From Allomyces macrogynus ATCC 38327 (Eukaryota; Blastocladiomycota; Blastocladiomycetes; Blastocladiales; Blastocladiaceae): a DNA stretch of 14,145 nucleotides. Shown piece by piece: positions 1 to 7,524 of the stretch; the stretch's first letter is position 1, and each line of letters begins with the position of its first letter. Position numbers and translations under genes: made by a program. The notes below the pieces were generated by a model that was given only the letters and a program-made list of their open reading frames with translations, was not told where the DNA came from and did no database searches. The stretch spans positions 467,887 to 482,031 of the forward strand of contig GG745348.1 of assembly GCA_000151295.1 (NCBI GenBank), given 5' to 3'.

Positions 1-173
1 CGGGGGGCTTGGAAACCGTTCGCCCTTGGCCGGGGTGGCGGGCCCCCGGAAAAGACCCCCCCGGGCTTTTTCCAAAACCTTTCCAAGTTCCGGGGGACCC
101 ATTCCAACCCCGGCCAAACCCGCGCCCGAGGGGGGGTTTCCCGTTCACCCGACCCGGGCCGTTCCCGCGGCTG
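1..173. other. probable low-quality contig edge upstream of the synthetase
   Basis: This stretch is full of stretched homopolymers: G6 at the very start, C7 near 55-61, T5 near 67 and G7 near 130-136. None of its three forward frames gives a convincing synthetase N-terminus, although the conserved protein should continue into it. The pattern fits base-calling error at a contig end. A mitochondrial targeting peptide or the start codon may lie here but cannot be read. Confidence 0.6.
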
Positions 174-1981
174 CGCTATCCGCACTTCCGGCACCTGTCG
201 CCGACTCCCCATTTCGCGGTTCATCACGCAATACTCGTCGCAATTCGAAGCCAAGGGCCGCGATCCGAGCGTGGACGTGGCACTCGCCGGCCGCGTGGTG
301 GCGCGGCGCGATGCGAGTTCCAAGCTCGTGTTCCTGACGATACAGGGGGAGATTGACCAGACCGTGCAGGTCATGGCGTCCAAGGCGAATTTCACGGACG
401 AGGGCGGCTGGGACCGGTTGAAGCACGAAGTGCAGGTTGGGGACATTGCGTGTACGTGGTCCTGACAACGCGACCGTGGTTGGGTCACGGCTGACCACCC
501 CTCCCCGCTGTCCCAGATTTCCGCGGATTCCCCGGCAAGACGGGCACGGGAGAACTCTCCCTATTCGTGCGCGCGTCGGACCACCTGACCCCATCACTGC
601 ACGAGATCCCGTTCAAGCACCGGATTAAGGACCAAGAGAAACGCACGCGCAACCGTGTCCTCGATCTCCTGGTCAACGTCGATCTCCGCCGGCGCCTACG
701 CACGCGCACTACCGTCATTCAGCATGTGCGCGACTTCTTGGCCTCGCGCGATTTTCTCGAAGTCGACACGCCCGTTTTGTCCACCCAAGCGGGCGGAGCG
801 AACGCGCGCCCCTTCACGACGACGGCGCACGCGTACGGGTTGGACATGGCGTTACGTGTCGCGCCCGAACTGTGGCTCAAGAAGTTGGTGGTTGCCGGTT
901 TTGATCGTGTGTTTGAGCTCGGCAAGCAGTTTCGCAACGAAGGGTTTGATGCGACGCATAACCCGGAATTTGTCACGTGCGAGTTTTACATGGCGTATGC
1001 GAACCTCAGTGATTTGATGGGGATGACGGAGCAGATGTTGGGCGAGATTGCGGTCAAGGTGCACGGCGAGGAAGGGGCCCGGCGGGTAGTGGTGAAGGTC
1101 GACGATGTGACCTCGCACGAGGTGGATTTCACGGGGCCCTACAGGGTGATTGATGTGGTGCCGTTCCTCGAGGCAAAGTTGGGGCCGTTGCCGAGGTTGG
1201 ATTCGCCGAGTACGTTGATTTGCGTCGTTGTCCACCAGTTTTCGTTGATTGATCCGGTCGCGTTTGACGCTAGCCATGGAAGCCGACCTCGAGGCCTACT
1301 GCGTCAAGCACCACGTTCCGCTGCCGGCGTATCCGCGCACGGCACCGCGGCTCTTGGACGCGATCATTTCGCATGTGATTGAGCCCGAGTGCGTGCAGCC
1401 GACGTTTGTGCGCGGCCACCCGCGCATCATGAGCCCGCTCGCTAAGTCGATGCAGGAGAATGTACGTTTTCTGCTCGATTTCACACATGGGTGGAGAGCA
1501 ACGCTAACAATGGGTCACTTATGTAGCCCCTGCTCGCAGCCCGCATCGAGCTATTTGTCGCCGGCAAGGAGCTCGTCAACGCGTACGAGGAGCTGAACGA
1601 CCCGGTCGAGCAGCGCGATCGGTTCATGCAGCAGCAGCGCGTATGTACCCCTCCCCTCCCCCCTCCCCTCCCTCCCCCGCTCTCCCTCGTCCCTCCTCTG
1701 CTTTCCCCGATCGCTTGACACTAACCGATCCTCACGCTCCCGACCTCGCCTAGGACAAGGACAGTGGCGACGTCGAGGCGCAACCGCTCAACGACGAGTT
1801 TTGCCGCGCGCTCGAGTACGGTCTCCCACCGACCGCCGGATGGGGTCTCGGGATCGACCGGCTGTGCATGATGCTCACGGGCGCGCACCATATCCGCGAA
1901 GTGATGCCGTTTCCAACGGTGAGGCCGCTCGCGACTGCGCCCAAGAAGGAGCAGGGCGGTGCCGGTGGCGTGGCGGAGTGA
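174..1981 (+). CDS. MSK1: lysyl-tRNA synthetase, class II, mitochondrial-type (5' incomplete, one frame break)
   Basis: This gene attaches lysine to tRNA-Lys using ATP. I read five exons: about 174-451, 517-1209, 1274-1461, 1527-1640 and 1754-1981, with phase-consistent GT-AG introns of 65, 64, 65 and 113 nt. From 211 to the TGA at 1979-1981 the exons give 487 residues. The N-terminal OB-fold (tRNA anticodon binding) lies around 270-450. Class II motif 1 (FLEVDTPVL) is near 755-780, motif 2 ([14 protein letters not shown]) near 930-970, and motif 3 (GWGLGIDR) near 1838-1861. The wording [20 protein letters not shown] resembles fungal mitochondrial rather than cytosolic enzymes; that choice is inference. 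The start is not resolved. A one-base excess in the C run at 207-210 shifts the frame between SPTP and ISRFITQY. The hAT element begins 115 bp after the stop. Confidence 0.93.
207..210 (+). other. +1 frame break in CCCC within the synthetase
   Basis: Codons up to ACT CCC (204-209) follow one frame and codons from ATT (211-213) follow another. Removing one C from 207-210 joins them into a continuous synthetase reading. It lies close to the poor contig edge, so a homopolymer miscall is most likely. Confidence 0.7.
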
Positions 1982-2088
1982 GAGAGAGAGGCGCGCGTGG
2001 TTGTGGTTCTTTTTCAGAGCGTTTCTGGACCGATTCTTCTGGATGTTCTTTTGATTGGTGGTGGGCTTGTGTATCGAGCCACCCCCGC
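1982..2088. other. 3' flank of the synthetase up to the transposon target site
   Basis: These 107 bases start with a short GA repeat (agagagag) and otherwise hold no gene. They probably contain the 3' UTR of the synthetase. No canonical AATAAA is visible. Confidence 0.5.
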
Positions 2089-2096
2089 ACCAAAAA
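2089..2096. repeat. left target-site duplication of the hAT element
   Basis: The 8-mer ACCAAAAA stands directly before the left terminal inverted repeat. It recurs exactly at 5976-5983 right after the other end. Eight bases is the standard hAT duplication length. Confidence 0.9.
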
Positions 2097-2173
2097 TAAG
2101 CTTTCCAATAGGTTTTCAGGTCGAGGTCAGGTCGAGGTCAAACCCTAACCAGGTCTAGGTCGACCTATAGGTC
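2097..2173 (+). repeat. left terminal inverted repeat (77 bp)
   Basis: It matches the reverse complement of 5899-5975 except at three positions: the third base and two bases in the segment after AAACCCTA. Inside, AGGTCGAGGTC occurs twice head to tail (2118-2128, 2129-2139), with a one-base variant AGGTCTAGGTC at 2151-2161. It ends in two overlapping palindromes, TAGGTCGACCTA (2156-2167) and GACCTATAGGTC (2162-2173). The repeated AGGTC words are likely transposase binding sites; that is inference. Confidence 0.95.
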
Positions 2174-2469
2174 ACACGCCGTTGCTGGCTCCACTTCCAC
2201 CGCCCCCCACCACCACGACCACCGTCGACGACGTTCCAGCGCACGACGATCAGCAACAACGGCGCCCGACAGCATGCAGCAAGTGCCTGCAAACGACTAA
2301 GTAGCGAAGCCGCCCCTGCACCGCCGCCGGCGTCACACGCTGCCACCGCCATTACGACGACACTGCCCTCGCTCTCCGCGCTCTCCACGCCCTCCACACT
2401 CCCCACGTTCTCGACACGGCCGTTGCTCGCGTCGTCTCCCCCACCCGTCTCCGCGCTCGATCCGACGCG
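2174..2469 (+). other. left subterminal region and transposase leader
   Basis: This C-rich stretch of about 300 bases lies between the left inverted repeat and the transposase ATG. It probably holds the transposase promoter and 5' leader. I see no clear TATA box and no separate gene; open frames here on the minus strand lack any recognisable domain. Confidence 0.5.
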
Positions 2470-5400
2470 ATGATGCCCAGTTTGTGCTTGCAACGGACGC
2501 CGCGCACCAATGCCAGTGCCTCTGCGCTTGGGTCAGCCGTGCAGGCGCTGGGGCGCGTGTCGACGGTCCCGAATCCGGTCCCGCCCATGGCGCCTGTTCC
2601 CGGTCGCACCCTTCCACGCGAGCCCGCCGCATCCTCTGCACGCAACACGGCGCCTGCTCCCGTGCTGACGCTGCCCCCGACACTACCACCACAGCTGCCG
2701 CGCCAAGAACACCGTCGTCCAGCCGCCAATCCGGTCGCGTGCGCGACCACGACGCAGGCTGCACCCGCCGGCCCCCTTCCTGCCTGCGTTCCTGCTGTGC
2801 CCGCACTTGCTGACGGACCGGCCGCTCACAGCAACGTGTCGGTCCCGCGCGCCGAGGACGACGACCCCATGGACGTGTCCGACAGCGGCGACAGTGCCGA
2901 CGATCCCGATTATGCCGGCCACGACGACTCCATGGACGTATCGGACAGCGACGACGATCCGGTCGAGGGCAGTACTGCTGCGCCAGCGCCAGCGCAAGCG
3001 CAAGCACGTAACCGCTCGCCCGACGATATCGCATGGACCAAGTTCATCACGGCACGTCGCGCAGGCAAGGACGTCTGGATCAACGCAGTGCTTGCGAGGC
3101 GGGCCGGCGACAAGGTGACACACGTGCGTTGTGCGCAGTGCCCGCCTGAAGTCAAGACCGAATACCCCGTCAAGTTCGGCACGTCGAATCTCGCGCGGCA
3201 CCTCTGGAACGTCCACAAGGTCGCGATGGGCAAGAGGGTGATGGACCAGCCCAAGGCTGTCGTCAAGCAGTACACGCACCAGCTCGCATTTCTCTACCTG
3301 ATCGACATGGTTGTTGGGATGCAGCTGCCGCTCAACCATCCGACGCACTTCCTCTTCCACCAGTACTCCAACCTCCTGCAGCCCGAGTTTCGCGTGCCGG
3401 CATCGGTGACAATGGTCACAACCGCCGTCAAGAAAGTGTTTGACTACTGCAAGTCGGCGTTCAAGGATGTGCTCACCAAGATCCATCTGCGCCCATCCAT
3501 TGCCACCACATTTGACCTTTACACCTCGCTCAGCAACATCCCGTTCCTCACAACCATGATCCACTTCTTCACGGCCAAGTGGGACCTCGTGTCGCACATT
3601 GCCGAGTTCACGTGGCTCAAGCACCCGCACACAGGTGCGCAGCTCGCTGACGCTGTCTGGGCCGTTCTTGAGGACTACACGTGTAATGCGCCTGAGCAGC
3701 TATGTGGGATCTCGACGGATAATGCCTCCAACAATGGTGCGGCCATCCGCAAGCTCCAGGCCAAGCTGTGTGCGCTCTTCCCCGACCACAACCAGCTGCT
3801 GTTCTTGTGCACGCCCAGCGCGCTGGGCCAGCCGTGCTTGACCCACGTCATGAATCTTGCTGTTAAGGATGGCATTGCGCTGATCAAGTCCTCGGTCGAC
3901 AAGATTCGGTCTATCGTGCAGTCTGTCAAGGCTGGTCCCTACCGCCAACAAATGTATGAGGAGGTCTGGTGTGACCACTACCACGGCGGCGACGATGATG
4001 ACCTGGACATCCCGCCGCCGACTGTCAAGTACCCATCGCTTGATGTCACCACGAGGTGGAACAGCACATATGAAATGTATGAGTTTGCCGTCGAGCACTG
4101 CAGCGTCTTCACCGCGTATGCGTGCCACCCCGAGATCAATTTACCCGCCGACGAGCAGCTGTCGCTTGAGGACTGGCGCAAGCTGCGGCTGTACCTCCCG
4201 CTCCTCGAGCCGTTCAAAAAGGGTGTGTTTACTGCTCATCCTCGATTTCGGCCTCCCTGCGTCGCGCGCTGACCTGCCTCAAACTGTTCCGATTTTAACG
4301 TGTAGTGACAGTCTTGCTCTCGGGTGGCGCCTACGTGACGCTCGCGCTCAGCGGGTACCTGTTCACTAAGCTGCTCAAGTCGCTCGAAGGTCTCCGTTGG
4401 ACCCTGGACGTGCCACCGCTGTTCGTCGCTGCTGTCGGGTGCATGTTTGCAAAGCTCTGCGCCTACTGGCCCAAGATCATGACGCCAATGATGGGCCACG
4501 CGTTCATTCTCGACCCGGTGGTGCCCGGACCAACCTCCTTCCAGTTCCTGCTGCAATGATTCGGTCGTGATGTGGAGGGTCGGGAGTACACGAAGGAGCA
4601 GGCGAGCGAGCGGGTGCGGGCCATGTGCAACGAGTACGTCGTCTTGTGGCCATGTCTAAACGTCGAGGTGCTACACCGACTCACCCACATCTCACCATTG
4701 CAGGGTCATTGACGAAATGGTGCAGCTCACCCGTCGTGAACGTGGACCCAGGCACGTTCGTGCCAACCAGGCCCCACCAGCGCCCGCGGAGCCGCCAGCG
4801 GCACGCGGGACGGGCCTATTTGACGGCAACGATGAGATGTTTTCCGACTTGGAGGATGACCCGACGCCGTCCTCGCCCGACGGCGACGCCGACGATTCTG
4901 ACCGTGCGCTGCGGACCGAAATGGAGTGCGAATTTGAGCGGTTCTACAACTACGTGGAACCGTTCCGGAACCGGCGCGCCAAACAGAATGAGCCCTTTGA
5001 CCCGAACGTGACGCGCGAGTGGTGGCGCCAGCACGAGAAGCAGTTTCCGCACGTTGGGCTGTTCGCCCGTCATGTTCTTTGTGTGCCGGCGACAAGCGTC
5101 CCTGCGGAACGTGTGCGTATCTCACTCATTGACGTGATCTGGTCTCCAATTATGCGCGCCAAGCACGGATCGCTAACCATGCTGTGGGGGGTTCAAATAG
5201 GCGTTCTCACTCGCTGGACGCATCAACACCAAGATCCGCGCGCACAAGATTGGCTACGACACGTCGCACGCGCTCGTCGTGGGCATGAGTCTGCGGACTA
5301 CATGCGCGGCCATGGGTCTGGACCCGGACAACGCGCAAGTCGCGCTTTGTGGTATGCGGAGCGCGCGTGGCTCGGCGGCGTCACAGCAAGGGGCGTCGGC

Positions 5401-5608
5401 CGCGCAAGGTTCCGGTGACGCGGATCCGTCGCAGGACGAGGCGGCCAAGTTGCAGGAGGCGCAGCTGATTGAAGAGGCCGATTTGCTCGAGCTGATGACT
5501 GAGGTACTCTTGCTTGCTGAACGGCGCGATGTTTTGGAGCAATGCGCAGACAATGACAATGAGGATGTGGAGGACTTTGTGACCGACCCGCTGACATGGT
5601 TCGCGTGA
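2470..5608 (+). pseudogene. BED-finger hAT transposase, four exons, with an in-frame TGA
   Basis: Exons are 2470-4222, 4306-4633, 4704-5112 and 5201-5608; the introns (83, 70 and 88 nt) agree in phase. Reading through the stop gives 965 residues. Residues 1-170 are low complexity with two acidic repeats around DDPMDVSDS. A BED zinc finger follows (C221, C224, H244, H249). The RNase H-like core shows the first Asp in TFDLYTS (D349), the second in TDNAS (D417), a conserved CLTHVMNL and later DVTTRWNSTYEM. The catalytic Glu is in SVPAER (E829), at the exon 3-4 junction, followed by AFSLAGRINT of the dimerisation region. TGA at 4557-4559 would end the protein at 668 residues and remove the catalytic Glu. 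Coding-like sequence continues in the same frame after it. An unused 84-nt GT-AG intron (4518-4601) could bypass the stop, but it lacks a pyrimidine tract and branch site. Confidence 0.9.
4557..4559 (+). other. in-frame TGA inside transposase exon 2
   Basis: The codons before it (…FQFLLQ) and after it (FGRDVEGREYTKEQ) stay in one frame with the same codon bias and lead to a good donor at 4634. A single C-to-T change from CGA, or a change from TGG, would explain it. This is the only lesion I see in the transposase. Confidence 0.75.
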
Positions 5609-5898
5609 TGGGGTGGCGGGTGGATTGTGTCGTCGTTAACATGTCGGTACAGTTTGGGGAGCGTGGGTTTGATTCGGTCGTGTTGGACATGAAGCGCGTG
5701 TGGGGTGGAGCCGAGGCACATGGAGTGGAGCGCGGTATGCGCTCAGAAACCGTTTGTTCCATCGTCTCTTGTCTTGTATATATTATACCGTCCAACTTCT
5801 CCTTTGGGCCCGTCCGGTTTGTGTGTGAAATCAATTTTTCATTTTACAATCGTCGTTGCTGGCGGCCTGCAACGGCCTGCGACGGCCTGCAACAGCGC
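5609..5898 (+). other. right subterminal region and transposase 3' flank
   Basis: It holds the probable 3' UTR of the transposase, including an AT-rich TATATATTATA near 5776-5786 that might serve in 3' end formation. A triplicated 10-mer lies at its end. No further gene is seen. Confidence 0.5.
5863..5892 (+). repeat. 10-bp tandem repeat, three copies, next to the right inverted repeat
   Basis: Units CGGCCTGCAA, CGGCCTGCGA and CGGCCTGCAA follow each other directly, just inside the right terminal inverted repeat. They have no equal array on the left side, so the two element ends differ internally. Confidence 0.85.
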
Positions 5899-5975
5899 GA
5901 CCTATAGGTCGACCTAGACCTGAATAGGGTTTGACCTCGACCTGACCTCGACCTGAAAACCTATTGGAAAGCCTA
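5899..5975 (-). repeat. right terminal inverted repeat (77 bp)
   Basis: It is the inverted partner of 2097-2173, with three mismatches in 77. It starts with the palindrome GACCTATAGGTC (5899-5910) and carries the same 11-bp tandem AGGTCGAGGTC on the minus strand. It ends in CCTA, directly before the second ACCAAAAA. Confidence 0.95.
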
Positions 5976-5983
5976 ACCAAAAA
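5976..5983. repeat. right target-site duplication of the hAT element
   Basis: ACCAAAAA matches 2089-2096 exactly and abuts the right inverted repeat. Confidence 0.9.
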
Positions 5984-6252
5984 ACGGTGTGGTCGGCCGT
6001 CAATATCGTACGGTTGCAGGCTGCGACAGAAATGCCAATCAATTGCGAGGTTCAATGGGTGCTATAGTAAATGAATGGAGAACCAGCAGAACGAAACGAA
6101 CAACAACCAATCAAGCAGGGGATCGTCAAACGCCTAGCGAAAACCAGCACTAGAAAAATATACCATACGGGACGAGCCACAAAGCGGGCTCCTCGCCCCC
6201 AACCACGACAACCAACGGAAACGAAAAGAAACGAAAATCAAACGGAGCTAGT
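5984..6252. other. 3' flank of mitoferrin, no gene seen
   Basis: This A-rich (plus strand) interval follows the mitoferrin stop and probably contains its 3' UTR. Read on the minus strand it is T-rich just after the stop. Open frames across it have no recognisable content. Confidence 0.5.
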
Positions 6253-7524
6253 TTACAAGGTGGACCGTGCGGGCATCTCGTCGTTTGCCGCCGACGAATA
6301 CGAGACAAAGTACTTGAAGTACTCGTAGGTCGTCCAGCAAATGGCGGTCGCCGGCATATGCGAGAGCACGCGCGGTGCCAATCCCTTGGCGAACCCGCGG
6401 TACCCTTCGCGCTGGAACACGAGCCGGACCGCATCGCGCATCCCGCGCGCCGCACGAATCGCCGGGTCGGGCGACTCGCCCTGCGTCTGCAAGAGCGTTT
6501 TTGCGACATCGAGCGGGGTCGTGACGGCCGCGGCCAACGCACCGGCCGTGGCACCGGCCGCCATATGTGCGCGCGGGTCGTAGACGTGGTCCGGGTTGAT
6601 GGCTTCCGAGACGGCCTCGTAGGTGGCAAAGTGCAGCGACTGGTACGGGATGGACATGGAGAGCGTGGTCGGGTAGGACGTGTAGAAGGCGCGGAAGAAG
6701 CCCTCGTTGCGCACGAGCGTTGTCGCACAGTGCAGCAGCGACCGGTACTGTGCGCCCGAAAAGGCCTGCATGCGTTGCTTGCACACGTCGAACGGGTTCA
6801 TGAGCGCGTCCTGCAGGACCGTGGCCGTGGCACCGGCGCCGGCTGGTGATGGGAAGAAGAAGAGTAGGGTTAGATCCATATTGTTGGGAGAATCGTGAAT
6901 GGGAATAATCAAGGGTTCGCTGAGCAACCAAGCAAACCAGCGGTGGGGATCGGATTCACCACGTACCAGCCCACATTGGGTCAATCACGTCGCTTGATGC
7001 CGACCCGGACCCGGCCGCTTGCATCGTCAGCGCCAAACCCTTGAAGTACTCGTAGGTGGCAAAGTAGAGCGCGTGCGCTGGTCCAGCGCCGACAACGACA
7101 GAGCTCACGCCGCGCCAGAGCGAGCGCAGTCCTTCAGTCGATGCGATGCGCGCAAACGCCTCGGCCGTGCCCGCGTACTGTGGCGGAACGGCAGCAAGGA
7201 TAGCGGCCCCGTTTCCAGACCCGACAGCCGCAGCGCCGGCCCGTTGCGGTGCAAGCATTTGCAGGCGCGTCTTGATGCCGTCCGCCCGGGTACATGACCG
7301 TGTGCTCGGTGATGCCGGCGAGCGCGCCGGCGACCATGTGCTGCAACGGGGCCGGCCGTCTCCGGCAGTGCCTCGTAGTCGGGGTCGGTTGCGGCGCCGG
7401 CTTCACTGGGCGAGTGCGCGACGAGCGGAACGTGGCGGTTTGGTGCGGCACATGGCGGCGGACATGCTGGGTGCGGCGACGTGGCGGGCGACATGGTGGT
7501 GGGCAGCAGCGGGTCGAGCGGCAT
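6253..7524 (-). CDS. MRS4: mitoferrin / Mrs3-Mrs4-type mitochondrial iron carrier (two frame breaks in exon 1)
   Basis: The product imports iron through the mitochondrial inner membrane for heme and Fe-S cluster synthesis. Two exons, 7524-6967 and 6842-6253, are joined by a phase 1 intron of 124 nt with donor GTACGT and a T/C-rich acceptor. All three carrier repeats are present, with signatures PxDGIKTRLQ (about residue 80), NPFDVCKQRMQ (about 202) and TPLDVAKTLLQ (about 294). Mitoferrin-like features include DYEALPE before the first helix, the ITEH histidine, GPAHALYFATYE and SYPTTLSM-IP. The ATG at 7524 gives an N-terminal extension of about 60 residues. Exon 1 holds two one-base excesses, in the G run 7348-7351 and the C run 7285-7287 (plus-strand letters). 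Correcting both gives 381 residues; without correction the carrier would be truncated. Family identity is secure; whether the gene is intact is not. Confidence 0.92.
7285..7351 (-). other. two +1 frame breaks within mitoferrin exon 1
   Basis: Frame changes occur at GGGG 7348-7351 (between ETAGP and LQHMVAG) and at CCC 7285-7287 (inside the first PxD signature). The segment between them, MVAGALAGITEHTVMYP, is read in a different frame from both sides. Removing one base from each run restores one continuous carrier reading, and the total exon length becomes a multiple of three. Confidence 0.8.

Larger units (their letters stand above)
2097..5975 (+). mobile_element. complete hAT-superfamily DNA transposon, 3,879 bp
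   Basis: The element has every structural mark of a hAT transposon: 77-bp terminal inverted repeats at 2097-2173 and 5899-5975 (74 of 77 positions match), a perfect 8-bp flanking duplication, and one internal transposase gene with a BED zinc finger and the hAT D-D-E catalytic layout. The termini start TAAGCTTTCC and, read inward from the right, TAGGCTTTCC. hAT transposases excise and reinsert DNA by a cut-and-paste reaction with hairpins on the flanking DNA. The intact duplication says this copy has not been rearranged since it inserted. The transposase carries an in-frame TGA, so the copy may depend on an active relative elsewhere. It lies between the convergent synthetase and mitoferrin genes and interrupts neither. 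Confidence 0.95.

Noticed and set aside
2333..3034. 233-residue Arg-rich minus-strand frame
   Set aside because: Antisense to the GC-rich 5' part of the transposase; no domain, extreme Arg bias.
2683..3630. 315-residue open frame on the minus strand
   Set aside because: It is the antisense shadow of transposase exon 1, which has clear BED and hAT motifs.
5189..5200. GGTTCAAAT word resembling a tRNA T-arm
   Set aside because: No acceptor, D-arm or anticodon arm around it; it is the 3' end of transposase intron 3.
7285..7351. Programmed ribosomal frameshifting in mitoferrin
   Set aside because: Two +1 shifts without slippery-site or structural signals, both at homopolymers, are better explained by sequencing error or decay.
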